NCBI RefSeq assembly: GCF_001274725.1
Contig: NZ_LGUF01000007.1
Location: 3,610,263-3,674,262 of the forward strand
Length of the DNA: 64,000 nt
Reading direction: 5' to 3'
Source of the DNA: Sporosarcina globispora
GTDB taxonomy: Bacteria; Bacillota; Bacilli; Bacillales; Cytobacillaceae
The position numbers were made by a program, and so were the translations under genes. The notes under the pieces were generated by a model. It made no database searches and had not been told where the DNA came from. It saw only the letters and a program-made list of their open reading frames with translations. Positions 8,647 to 17,568 of this stretch are shown here, in pieces (within the stretch, counting starts at the first letter, position 1; the number at the start of each line of letters is the position of its first letter).

Positions 8647-10214
8647 CAATAATTCCAATAATCCAATATCCATTTTTTCAAATCTACAATCCGCAGCTGA
8701 TCGATACTTTTATTGGTTCCTGTAACAATGATGGGAATTAGTGAATCATCTTTATGCATTGAACCATGTGCGCCGCCACCGGAATGTTCAGGTGAACTTT
8801 CTCCAATGAATTCATACCCGGGTTTTGCGTCAACAACAAGAAATTCACCTTCCTGAGAATGCATAGCTCCATATAACCTTGCTAATCCATCAGGATAATC
8901 CCCATAATGAATATCTTTGTTTTTTAGGGTTAAATCGAGAATGGAGGTATTTCCTTTTATAGACCAGGTTTGATTATAAATATCATTATAGGTTCCACCT
9001 GAATTAAAATTAAAGGTTCCCTCATGATCTCCAGATATCACATGTATTATTTCTTTTTCCTTCCATGCAATCCAGGCAATTCGATGATCTGTTTTCAGTT
9101 TACTGGCAATATTTCTTACTGAAACACTTTCGTTAATTTTATAAACATATGCCATCCGTTCATTAGCTGTAATGACAATTTCATCGTCTTTTGCAGCAGG
9201 CTTCCCGAGCTTTAAAATTCTATATTGAGAAAGGATTTCTTTTAAATCTATTAAAGCATCTTTTTTCCGTTCAATGACAGGTGACTGTTTACTGTCTCCA
9301 ATGATAACCCAGATATAATTATTAAGGGCATCTTCCCATTTTGGAAAAATATTCAAGACCTCCTGAAGATGCTTATCAAGTTTTTCAATTCCTTTTATTG
9401 TATTTGGCCCATTCCTATGTACAGTGAAGTCATTTTCTGAAATATACAGGATTGTAAATTCAGGAATAATATTTTTTCCCAAAAGATATTTTAATTCTTG
9501 AACCGCGAAGGCATCATTAAGACCTAAACGGTTCACAAGGTGATTATTCTTTTTGTCCTGGTGAATAAAGGTACCTAAAGACAGCATTTTCGGCCCAGCG
9601 GTTTCATACTCCTCAGGTAAATTACTCACTTTTGTTATCAACTTTGGTACTTTAAGGGTATGCTGATAATTTCCCCGATAAATAAATGCGTTAATGGATG
9701 CTGATTCCTTTTTAAGAATGTTTAGATCCTCATGGATAGTGCTTACATTTGGACTGAGATCAACATTATTATATTGATGCATGATATTTTCGGCAAATTG
9801 GGAAACACCGATTTTCATGATTTCAAACAAACCATTTCCATATGTGCTGATTTGCTTCTTATCATTATTAAACCAAATGAGTCCAGGAATCTTACTCTTA
9901 TCCGGGTAAGTACCAGTTATTAAAGAACTGTCGATTGTAACCGACATGGTTGGATAGGAACTTACTAAATTTTTGCTATATTGGCCGTGTTTTAAAAAGA
10001 AGGCCAGAGCAGGAGCTTTCTTCTCTTGGATAGCTTTTTTTAACGGCTCATCCATAAGTGAATCGATAACAAGAAGTATAATTTTAGGTGAGGAATGACT
10101 TTCTGTTTGAATAGCAGATGCTTTATTTCCCTGTTCATATGCTTTATTACCACTGCTAGTGCATCCTATTAAAAGAATAGATATAACTATAAAAGGAAGC
10201 AAACGAATCAACAA
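8646..10214 (-). CDS. Alkaline phosphatase superfamily lipoprotein (nucleotide pyrophosphatase/phosphodiesterase type)
   Basis: 522 residues. The signal peptide ends in lipobox LLIGC (Cys18), so it should be lipid-anchored on the outer face. Type I phosphodiesterase features: first metal Asp in ILLVIDSLMD, nucleophile-Thr segment SSYPTMSVTIDSSLITGTYP, then ENDFTVHRNGP (Asp/His metal site), IIGDSKQ and GDHEG, and a late HSGGGAHGS histidine motif. Starts at TTG with AGTAGGTGA upstream; no ATG is better placed. Monocistronic on the minus strand. Substrate unknown, with phospholipid- or nucleotide-type diesters possible. Confidence 0.85.
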   Translation of the reverse strand: MLIRLLPFIVISILLIGCTSSGNKAYEQGNKASAIQTESHSSPKIILLVIDSLMDEPLKKAIQEKKAPALAFFLKHGQYSKNLVSSYPTMSVTIDSSLITGTYPDKSKIPGLIWFNNDKKQISTYGNGLFEIMKIGVSQFAENIMHQYNNVDLSPNVSTIHEDLNILKKESASINAFIYRGNYQHTLKVPKLITKVSNLPEEYETAGPKMLSLGTFIHQDKKNNHLVNRLGLNDAFAVQELKYLLGKNIIPEFTILYISENDFTVHRNGPNTIKGIEKLDKHLQEVLNIFPKWEDALNNYIWVIIGDSKQSPVIERKKDALIDLKEILSQYRILKLGKPAAKDDEIVITANERMAYVYKINESVSVRNIASKLKTDHRIAWIAWKEKEIIHVISGDHEGTFNFNSGGTYNDIYNQTWSIKGNTSILDLTLKNKDIHYGDYPDGLARLYGAMHSQEGEFLVVDAKPGYEFIGESSPEHSGGGAHGSMHKDDSLIPIIVTGTNKSIDQLRIVDLKKWILDYWNY

Positions 10215-10248
10215 ATTTCACCTACTCTTTGATATATTTTAATTATAA

Positions 10249-10340
10249 CTATTTGCAAACATATAAATGTGGCGGCAGCATTCCAATTCCCAGTGCTATA
10301 AAAAAAGGGGATTTCTGATGCCCTATATTAAATTTTAATC
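10249..10340 (-). pseudogene. Fragment of a second VTT/TVP38 gene
   Basis: Minus-strand translation gives RNPLFFIALGIGMLPPHLYVC, matching FRHFFIATAIGVLPPMFMLA of the intact VTT protein at 7497-8132; the DNA is also recognisably similar (GGCGGCAGCATTCCAATT against GGAGGCAGCACCCCAATT). The remainder of the gene is gone. Confidence 0.55.
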
Positions 10341-10600
10341 AACTGAAGAGGAATATTGGTTAATTATTCATCAAACCGGCCATCACACCATATTTCATTA
10401 CCATTTATCAATCAAAAGAGTAAGATGTGCGATTAGCTTTTACCGGATAATCAAAATAGTGATATATAATCAAATCCACCTTTTTCACCATTATTCCTAC
10501 CTTATAACCCCTAATTTTTGCACATAATACCACCAGAAACTTTAATATCAGTATGCGTATTTTTGTGTAAATAATGTATTAATTATGGACAAAAACAAAC

Positions 10601-10750
10601 ATGAGTGAAGATACAGTCAGTGTTGTTAATCTTGATACAATGAAAGAGGAAAAACGAATTAAAGTAGGAGCAACTCCTGTTACTACAGGTGTCACTTCGG
10701 ATGGAAAAACGCTTGTTGCTACATTATATGGAGAAAATGCTCTCTTCTGA
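10601..10750 (+). pseudogene. Single-blade remnant of a YVTN-type beta-propeller protein
   Basis: A 49-codon open frame reads MSEDTVSVVNLDTMKEEKRI, then VGATPVTTGVTSDGKTLVAT. This is one canonical YVTN/lactonase-like blade (TVSVVDL...I.VG..P.....T.DGK). A functional propeller needs several blades and there is no ribosome binding site, so it is probably a gene fragment. Confidence 0.5.
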
Positions 10751-10913
10751 AAATGAACCTGAATAAGAAAATGATGATCTGTTCCTGATCCGGTCAAAGG
10801 ATTGAAGGAATTGAATAGAGTCCGAAAACTAAGTTTAAGGCCATACAAACAATAACAAGCATCTTTTATTGTGAGTCTCTGTGAAAACCTTTGTAAAACA
10901 GATATCCGAATGA

Positions 10914-11009
10914 TATGCTGACATTTGCGATGCTTGCGGAAACGAATGCAAGAAGCCTCAACATGAACACTGTCAAAAATGTGCAGAGGCTCGCTGCCAA
11001 ATGATATAA
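10914..11009 (+). pseudogene. C-terminal remnant of a Csp/DUF326 four-helix copper-binding protein
   Basis: The frame reads YADICDACGNECKKPQHEHC and continues QKCAEARCQMI before a stop. The spaced Cys/His pattern CDACGNEC...HEHCQKCAEA is that of cytosolic copper-storage (YhjQ/DUF326) proteins. A stop codon immediately upstream and missing earlier helices show decay. A terminator follows at 11015-11044. Confidence 0.6.
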
Positions 11010-11014
11010 TTGCA

Positions 11015-11044
11015 AAAAACAGGCACTGGTGTCTGTTTTTTTTT
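11015..11044 (+). terminator. Rho-independent terminator behind the Csp remnant
   Basis: ACAGGCA/TGTCTGT stem (one G-U pair) followed by a run of nine T. Confidence 0.75.
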
Positions 11045-11287
11045 GCCCAAAGAATTTAAATAAATCATTCTCAACATAAAAAAATTATTGAAGATATATG
11101 CGATAAATATAAAAGTTTAATACATTAACATTTAACTCCTTTTCACAGCAGGAATTAAGAGAGTCTATTATGGCAAGAAAATTAGACCTATATAAGTATT
11201 AATAGAGTTCAATTGAGAATCTATTCTATTATTTGTTTTAAATCATATATTAAAGTACCAAGGAGAATACTAGAACGGAGGGAACAA

Positions 11288-12442
11288 ATGAAAGAATGGA
11301 ATCATACTTCCATGTTTTTTATACGAGTCCACTGGATTTATCTTGCCCTTTTTTTATTCATCTTTAATATTATATTTTTTATTAACTTTCTTGATTTAAA
11401 AGAAAGATTAAATTCTTCCGTTATTACAGCTACTAGTGAAAATGTAGGTGCTAATTTTTTCCTAAGCCTAATGTCAACTGAAATAGGCCCGCTAAAATCA
11501 AGTGTAAAGGAAGAAGAAACCCCATCTATCTCCCGTGCCGCATTTCTCACCTTTACAAATATTTGGCCGGAAGACATTCGGACTTTTCTTGGCAGAGAAA
11601 TTCCTGGCTTTTCCACCTTCAACACCGAAATTGCCATTGCAGGACTCGGAACAGACCTCACTACTTTGCCAATAGAATCTGCCCCCCCGTTGGAGATGCT
11701 TTTGAAAGAGAGAGAACTGGCAGATAAGGATAAAGCTATTCCAAAAATCTCACAAGAAAAGGGAACTTCTCCTGTCCCTAATACTGGTAAAGATGTGGCA
11801 TATATTTATCATTCGCACAGCTGGGAATCCTTTTTGCCATCACTTCCTGGAAAGAAAACGGCAGATGAAGCTGTAAGTTTAAATGAAAGTAAAAACATAA
11901 TAGCGGTGGGGAAAAAGCTGAAAGACGAATTAATGAAGCGAGGGATAGGAGCAAGCCATAGTACTTCGAATGTTACAGAAGAATTGAAAAAGAAAAATTG
12001 GAATTATAATTATTCCTATGCTCTTTCAAGAGAAACAGTAATAGAGGCAATGGCCCAAAAATCTTCAATTAGCTATCTTATTGATATTCACAGAGACTCC
12101 CAGCCAAAGAAACTTACAACGACAATGATAAATGGGAAGCCATTTGCAAGATTATTTTTTATCGTTGGAAAGGAAAATAGAAATTATGAAAGGAACCTTG
12201 CACTAGCTAAAGAATTAAATAAAAAGCTAGAAGAAGAATTTCCGGGAATTAGCAGAGGGGTTTTTATAAAAACAAAAGATGATGGGAATGGAGTATATAA
12301 TCAAGACCTTTCCAGCCAATCAATGCTGCTTGAGTTCGGAGGAGTAGAAAATAATAACACTGAATTAGATAATTCTATTGAAGCGTTTGCGAAGATTTTC
12401 AGTGAATATTACTGGGATTCTGAGGAAGTAAACGGAAATTGA
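11288..12442 (+). CDS. spoIIP: Stage II sporulation protein P (cell-wall amidase)
   Basis: 384 residues. SpoIIP is an N-acetylmuramoyl-L-alanine amidase/endopeptidase acting with SpoIID and SpoIIM at the septum during engulfment. ATG 11288 is chosen over the upstream in-frame start because GGAGGGAAC precedes it and the protein then begins with a short cytoplasmic tail and one transmembrane helix (IYLALFLFIFNIIFFINF). Catalytic-domain motifs: VAYIYHSHSWESFLP, SISYLIDIHRDS, and SMLLEFGGVEN near the end, supplying the conserved His/Glu zinc ligands. It is not next to gpr as in B. subtilis; a stand-alone copy, possibly one of two. A strong terminator follows. Confidence 0.92.
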   Translation: MKEWNHTSMFFIRVHWIYLALFLFIFNIIFFINFLDLKERLNSSVITATSENVGANFFLSLMSTEIGPLKSSVKEEETPSISRAAFLTFTNIWPEDIRTFLGREIPGFSTFNTEIAIAGLGTDLTTLPIESAPPLEMLLKERELADKDKAIPKISQEKGTSPVPNTGKDVAYIYHSHSWESFLPSLPGKKTADEAVSLNESKNIIAVGKKLKDELMKRGIGASHSTSNVTEELKKKNWNYNYSYALSRETVIEAMAQKSSISYLIDIHRDSQPKKLTTTMINGKPFARLFFIVGKENRNYERNLALAKELNKKLEEEFPGISRGVFIKTKDDGNGVYNQDLSSQSMLLEFGGVENNNTELDNSIEAFAKIFSEYYWDSEEVNGN

Positions 12443-12548
12443 AATCTATCAATCTTAACTATATAGACTTTATTTATGTACATCTCAAAGAAACTGCAAT
12501 TCCCTAATTTGTTTAGATGCACAGGAGCTGCTTTCAGAATAAAAAAAG

Positions 12549-12596
12549 AAGCTGATTTTTGAGCATTGAAAAATTGTTCAAGATCAGCTTTTTTTT
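12549..12596 (+). terminator. Terminator behind spoIIP
   Basis: AAGCTGAT/ATCAGCTT with an inner TTGAGCA/TGTTCAA stem and a run of eight T. Confidence 0.88.
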
Positions 12597-12819
12597 ACTG
12601 CTCTTTCAAATTGTTTCCTCTTTTGGTTTATTGCGTGTTTCGGAAGTGAATAAAGACTTCTTTGAGGGCTTACTGTCCTTGGATAAGAAGAATTATTGGT
12701 CTCATGTTATAATTGATTGGTTTATTTTTACTTGAATTCAGTAAAACAATCTTCTTAGGGGAAATTTCTCAAAGGTTTCAAAAGGAAGGAAGCTTGAGCG
12801 CATTCCTAATGGGCCCTTT
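12597..12819. other. Intergenic stretch without recognisable gene
   Basis: AT-rich DNA between the spoIIP terminator and the 3' end of the cupredoxin gene. No open frame with a ribosome binding site was seen on either strand. Confidence 0.5.
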
Positions 12820-13740
12820 TTAATTTACCGTAATAGTACCTATCATGCCATTTTCTTTATGTCCAGGAATAGTACAATAAAATTTAAACACCCCGGACTC
12901 AAGAGGTGTAAATCTCAGAGCGGCTTCACTCTTTCTGGACGCATGCAGGTGGAAGTCAGCCTGATCAGTTCCATGATTAGCATGTTTATTGTTGTCCAAT
13001 TTTTTAACCGCTATTTGTTTTATTTCAATGTCATGATCCACATTGTCTAGATTACTTAATGTTAGAGCGGCTTCTTGACCCTTATTGAGGGTTATATCTG
13101 AAGGTGTATAGGTAAATTTTGATGGATAAACAGTTAAAACAACCTCTTTCGCATTCAAGGTACTTTTATTATCATGCTCTTCATGATTCTGCTCTGTATT
13201 AGACGTATTAAAGAAGGAGATTGCTTTGCTTTTATCAAGCTGGTTCCCAAAATAAAGAAAGGAAAAAAGAAGGATATAAGTTAAAGCAGGTTTTAGGAAC
13301 CATTTTTTTTCTCTAATGGAAGTCTTTGAAGAAAAAATATTATACAGCAATAGTGAACTCGCTGTAAGCGTGAGTAAGATATTAAGCAAGGTGAATGCTT
13401 GATCCCGGGAAACCATCTCACCAAGCATAGCTCCCATCATTCCTCCCATTAAACCAGACATAAATCCTTCTAATGAAGGAAGGATGCCAAACGCTATTCC
13501 GCACGCCAAACCAGCAAGCGCCCCAATTCCTGATGAAACAAGCGTAGAAGTATACAAATTCCCTTGAAAAATGGCTCCAAATAAGACCCCGGCTGTTAAA
13601 CCCAAATTCATTCCCATTGCCATTGCAATAACCATTGCTTGCATTTTAGTTAATTGATTCCTGAATTTTATCGATAACATGAAGGCTGCCATTCCCGAAA
13701 CAGCTATTGTTGTCAGAACAAATAACTGGTATGCTCCCAA
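12820..13740 (-). CDS. Polytopic membrane protein with C-terminal cupredoxin domain
   Basis: 306 residues from TTG 13740; AAGGAG ends nine bases upstream of it, whereas an earlier in-frame ATG (13794) lacks such a site. The N-terminal half has several membrane segments rich in Gly/Met/Ala (MAMGMNLGLTAGVLFGAIF, GFMSGLMGGMMGAMLGEM). The C-terminal ~100 residues form a plastocyanin/cupredoxin domain: a first His in NVDHDIEIK and the cluster FYCTIPGHKENGM supplying Cys, His and Met copper ligands. Probably extracytoplasmic copper binding or electron transfer. It is divergent from the PIG-L-like operon. The Csp remnant nearby and csoR-copZ downstream fit a copper-related neighbourhood. Confidence 0.82.
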   Translation of the reverse strand: MGAYQLFVLTTIAVSGMAAFMLSIKFRNQLTKMQAMVIAMAMGMNLGLTAGVLFGAIFQGNLYTSTLVSSGIGALAGLACGIAFGILPSLEGFMSGLMGGMMGAMLGEMVSRDQAFTLLNILLTLTASSLLLYNIFSSKTSIREKKWFLKPALTYILLFSFLYFGNQLDKSKAISFFNTSNTEQNHEEHDNKSTLNAKEVVLTVYPSKFTYTPSDITLNKGQEAALTLSNLDNVDHDIEIKQIAVKKLDNNKHANHGTDQADFHLHASRKSEAALRFTPLESGVFKFYCTIPGHKENGMIGTITVN

Positions 13741-13933
13741 ATTAATCAACTCCTTTTTATTTGCTAAATGATATGTAAGCGGTAGACAGGCCATGCCAAA
13801 AAATATATGAATATTAAAAATAAATAAATTTTCTAAAAATTCTATATTTACAAGATGGAAATTAAGTATTATTATTGGTTTTAATACCCAATATACGATA
13901 GTGGGGTACTGTACATTAGGAGGAGGAAATGGT

Positions 13934-14683
13934 ATGTCAAAAGGCCAGAAAATCTTATTTCTTGGAGTTTATGGAATGGAAGTAGTTGAATGTGGGGGGG
14001 CATTAGCCAAAAATGTTTTAAATGGAGGAGAGTCTTATGCAAGTATTATGCTTTGCAGAGAAACAAGTCAGCCTCAAGTAAAAACTGCAGCTGAGATACT
14101 GGGGGTTAAGATTTCTTTCTTGAATTTTGAATATGGAACCGTAGATTTAAGCAAGGAATCAAAGATTAAGCTGATTAAGTTAATTCGTGAAGTTAAACCT
14201 GACATCATCATCACCCAAGATCCCGAGCACTCTTTCCATGATTTAGATCCAGACCGCAGACCTGCCATGACCCTTTTGCTTGAATCAATTGCACTTGCAA
14301 GCAGAGACTATGCTTTAGAGGAAACACCCGGTTTTTCCCCACATCCCATTCCGACCATCTACTACATGACACCACATCATCCAAATACAGTCGTTGATAT
14401 TTCTCAAGTTTGGGAGAAAAAAGAAAAGGCAATGGATATGCTTGAAAGCCAAATGGAATTCAGCGGTATGCATTTTGATGAAATTCTTGATTCCAAGACA
14501 GTTGAAATTTTATCACCCGGTTTTTCCAAATTAAACAGCCTTCAAGAAAAAGGAAGAGCAATGCATAGAGTGTTGGACAAAGCTGTGCATGTTTATCATG
14601 GACTGGCAACTCATGGACACTTTGCTCTTGCTGAAGCATACAGAAGAGAAGGGAACTTTCACTTACAGGAACTAATCAAATAA
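13934..14683 (+). CDS. PIG-L (LmbE/BshB) fold protein with degenerate metal site
   Basis: 249 residues; ATG 13934 preferred because AGGAGGAGGAAA precedes it. Family pattern is clear: ILFLGVYGMEVVECGGALAK aligns with the usual ilaigAHPDD..iGG.la.., followed by AAEILGV, VKPDIIITQDPE and HHPNTVVDIS. However, the AHPDD zinc motif reads VYGME, and the distal PxDH segment reads HDLDPDRRPA, so the canonical zinc ligands are not where expected. It is either a divergent metalloenzyme or a non-catalytic member. PIG-L proteins normally de-N-acetylate GlcNAc conjugates or cleave related amides. First gene of a probable operon with a family-5 ABC importer. Confidence 0.72.
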   Translation: MSKGQKILFLGVYGMEVVECGGALAKNVLNGGESYASIMLCRETSQPQVKTAAEILGVKISFLNFEYGTVDLSKESKIKLIKLIREVKPDIIITQDPEHSFHDLDPDRRPAMTLLLESIALASRDYALEETPGFSPHPIPTIYYMTPHHPNTVVDISQVWEKKEKAMDMLESQMEFSGMHFDEILDSKTVEILSPGFSKLNSLQEKGRAMHRVLDKAVHVYHGLATHGHFALAEAYRREGNFHLQELIK

Positions 14684-14715
14684 ATAATCTAGAACACTAT
14701 TTTGGGGGAGTGAAA

Positions 14716-16512
14716 ATGAAAAGATCATTTTTTAGTGTTGGATTAATACTTTTGTTGTTTCTATCAAATTTCAATCCTGTTCAAGCGAAAGAGAAAGTAC
14801 AATCATTAAAAGTTGGCATTACAAAAGATGAGAATGGATTAAACCCTTATACATATGTGACAGGGTATCCAGGATTAGATCTTGTTAATTTACTTTATGA
14901 TACTCTTTTTATTTTGGATGAAAATAATCAGCCGGAACCTTGGCTTGTAAAGGATTACAAAGTTACCGAAGATGGGCTAACCTATGAATTAACGCTACAT
15001 GATAACGTTAAGTGGCAAGATGGTAAACCTCTTACTGCTGATGATGTTAAATTCACTATGGAATATTTCATTAAATACCCAAAATCCAGATTTACAAATC
15101 CATTAAAAACAATAAAGTCAATAGAGGTAAGCGGAGCAACTGGCATCACATTAAATTTATCACAGGCTGACCCCAGCTTTATGATTCAGCCTCTTGCTGA
15201 TTTGCCAATTTTGCCACAGCATATTTGGTCTGAAGTAAGTACTCCTGATGATGAAACCAATGCACTTGGAAGCGGTCCTTATATTCTGGAAGAACACAAA
15301 TCTGGCCAGTACTACAAAATGAAATCCAACGTTGATTACTTCAAAGGTGCCCCGCCAATCAGTGAATTAATATTTCCGATTATTGAAGATACAACTGCCA
15401 TGTATAATGCCCTTCAGGCAGGCGAGCTTGATGCAATTTCATCAAGTATTTCACCTGAACTTGTGGAACAATTTAGTTCAAATCCTGCTTTAAAAGTAGT
15501 AAGAGGGCCAGGATATAGTACCAGCCTTTTTCAAATTAACGCAGAGAAATATCCAATGACCGAAACTGCATTTCGTCAAGCCATTGATTATGCCATTGAT
15601 AAAGAAAATTTAGTGAATACAGTACTGCTTGGTTATGCAGAAGTAGGAAGTCCCGGATTTATCCATCCTTCCTCAGCGTTTTTCAATTCCGATTTAAAGC
15701 CTGTTTATGATAAGGAAAAAGCAAGACAGATTTTAGAAGACGCTGGCTTTATTGATAAAGATGGCGATGGATTTAGAGAAGACCAGAAAGGCAATAAAAT
15801 CGACCTGACCAATTTAGTTTACTCGGGCAATCCGATTAGAATTAGAACGGCTGAATTAATTTCAGAAGCATTAAATGAAATTGGAATCAAAAATTCTGTA
15901 AAAGCAATGGATTCAACTACAGTGGACTCATTAATGTGGCCTGATTTTGATGTCAGTAAAGGAAGGGATTACGATCTTGGAGTGTGGAGCTGGTCCAATA
16001 CAATGCAGCTATTCCCAGATCGAATGAATGACTTATTTCATTCAGATCCCGCTATCGGGTCAGTCAATATTGGAGGATACAAGAACCCTGAATTTGACCA
16101 ACTGGGTGAAAAACTTAAACAAACAAATGATGAAAATGAACGGCTCAGTCTAATCAAGGACATGCAAGCTTTTGTGGCAAGTGATACACCTTTTATAACT
16201 CTTTATTATCAAGAAATTGTAGGCGCGTTTAACCCTGCAAAATATGATCAGTATGTCTTCCAAGTGGGCAAGGGGATTATTAACAAATTATCCTTTGTAT
16301 CCAGTGAAAAATCAGATTTGGCTGGCAATGATCAGACAAGCAGCGAGACCGAAGTTTCAGCAGATAGCAAAACAGCAAATGCGAGCTCAGATAATGGAGG
16401 GAATAACACTTCCTTATATGTTTTTGGGCTTATTCTATTAGGGGCTGTTATTGGGTTTGTCTTCTTAAGAAGAAAGAAAAAAGATAAAGGCAATGATGAT
16501 TTTGATTTTTAA
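14716..16512 (+). CDS. ABC transporter solute-binding protein, family 5 (peptide/oligosaccharide type), membrane-tethered
   Basis: 598 residues. A cleavable-looking signal peptide ends ...NPVQA-KEK with no lipobox cysteine. The family 5 signature LVNLLYDTLFILDENNQPEP, then LTYELTLHDNVKWQDGKPLT, is clear, with typical C-lobe segments. After a Ser/Asn-rich linker (residues ~540-565) comes GLILLGAVIGFVFLRRKKK, a C-terminal membrane anchor that replaces the usual lipid anchor. Family members bind oligopeptides, nickel, heme, glutathione or oligosaccharides; ligand unknown. A GTG lies two codons upstream; GGGGGAG favours 14710-14716. A strong terminator-like hairpin separates it from the permease genes. 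Confidence 0.88.
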   Translation: MKRSFFSVGLILLLFLSNFNPVQAKEKVQSLKVGITKDENGLNPYTYVTGYPGLDLVNLLYDTLFILDENNQPEPWLVKDYKVTEDGLTYELTLHDNVKWQDGKPLTADDVKFTMEYFIKYPKSRFTNPLKTIKSIEVSGATGITLNLSQADPSFMIQPLADLPILPQHIWSEVSTPDDETNALGSGPYILEEHKSGQYYKMKSNVDYFKGAPPISELIFPIIEDTTAMYNALQAGELDAISSSISPELVEQFSSNPALKVVRGPGYSTSLFQINAEKYPMTETAFRQAIDYAIDKENLVNTVLLGYAEVGSPGFIHPSSAFFNSDLKPVYDKEKARQILEDAGFIDKDGDGFREDQKGNKIDLTNLVYSGNPIRIRTAELISEALNEIGIKNSVKAMDSTTVDSLMWPDFDVSKGRDYDLGVWSWSNTMQLFPDRMNDLFHSDPAIGSVNIGGYKNPEFDQLGEKLKQTNDENERLSLIKDMQAFVASDTPFITLYYQEIVGAFNPAKYDQYVFQVGKGIINKLSFVSSEKSDLAGNDQTSSETEVSADSKTANASSDNGGNNTSLYVFGLILLGAVIGFVFLRRKKKDKGNDDFDF

Positions 16513-16520
16513 TTAACATA

Positions 16521-16562
16521 ACTTCCCGTAAAAATTATCTCTTTTACGGGAAGTCTTTTTAA
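16521..16562 (+). terminator. Internal terminator/attenuator between binding protein and permease genes
   Basis: Thirteen-base stem ACTTCCCGTAAAA/TTTTACGGGAAGT followed by CTTTTT. Such a hairpin behind a binding-protein gene usually lets it be made in excess over the membrane components. Confidence 0.85.
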
Positions 16563-16590
16563 GGATATTACATATTTGGAGGTGAGAGTG

Positions 16591-17568
16591 TTGGGTAAAT
16601 TTATTGCCGGCAAGTTTTTACAATATCTAATTGTCATATTCCTAATGCTGACGTTAAATTTTTTATTGCCCCGTCTTATGCCAGGAAATCCATTGGTTTT
16701 CTTAGCCGGTGAAGATGTGGGGTTTATGTCCAGCGCTGAAAAAGAAGCTATTTTAGATAAATATGGCCTTAATGATTCAATTATCGAGCAATATGGGGCC
16801 TATATTAAGGATATTTTCACTGGTGATTTCGGATATTCTTATCAGCAAAAACGCCCTATTTCTGAACTCTTAATGGAGAGGCTGCCATGGACAATGCTTC
16901 TTACAGGATTGGGGCTTGTGCTCTCAACTATTATTGGCGTCATGTTTGGAGCAATATCCGCATGGCGGAGGGGCACAAAAACGGATGCTAACCTTCTTAC
17001 GGTTTTTATGTTTTTAAGTGCTATGCCGTCTTTTTGGGTTGGCATGATACTTGTGTCTATTTTTTCAGCGCAGTTAGGGTGGCTGCCGGTTTTTGGAGCA
17101 GAAAGCGCATGGTCCAATTACTCTGGAATTGACAGGATTATTGATATTGGAAAGCATCTAATCCTCCCTCTGGCCACTTTGATTTTGATTTCCGTTACAA
17201 GTACATTTATGATCATGAGGTATTCAATGCTTAATGTCCTTGGAGAAGATTATATAATGATGGCTAAAGCAAAGGGTGTAAAAGAAAAGGTTATTAAGTA
17301 TAAGCATGCTATGAGAAATGCACTTCTTCCTGTTGCTACTGTATTTATGCTTAGCTTGGGATTTACCTTAGGGGGCGCAACAGTTATCGAAACCGTCTTT
17401 GCCTATCCGGGGGTGGGTCGATTAATGTTTGAATCTGTATTAAGTAGAGATTACCCTCTTATTCAGGCAACATTCCTGATTATAACTTTCAGTGTAGTCA
17501 TTGCTAACTTTCTTGCAGATTTAATTTATCCTTTACTTGATCCAAAGGTGGGAAGCCGCAATGGGTAA
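16591..17568 (+). CDS. Peptide/oligosaccharide ABC permease, DppB/OppB type
   Basis: 325 residues from TTG 16591; GGAGGTG at 16578-16584 places the start here (GTG 16588 is the alternative) rather than at the TTG at 16576 that contains the site. Typical first helix GKFLQYLIVIFLMLTLNFLLPRLMPGNP, large extracytoplasmic loop and the EAA coupling loop near YIMMAKAKGVKEKVIKYKHAMRNALLPV. Six transmembrane segments. Overlaps the next permease gene by 8 bases, so the two are translationally coupled. Confidence 0.9.
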   Translation: MGKFIAGKFLQYLIVIFLMLTLNFLLPRLMPGNPLVFLAGEDVGFMSSAEKEAILDKYGLNDSIIEQYGAYIKDIFTGDFGYSYQQKRPISELLMERLPWTMLLTGLGLVLSTIIGVMFGAISAWRRGTKTDANLLTVFMFLSAMPSFWVGMILVSIFSAQLGWLPVFGAESAWSNYSGIDRIIDIGKHLILPLATLILISVTSTFMIMRYSMLNVLGEDYIMMAKAKGVKEKVIKYKHAMRNALLPVATVFMLSLGFTLGGATVIETVFAYPGVGRLMFESVLSRDYPLIQATFLIITFSVVIANFLADLIYPLLDPKVGSRNG

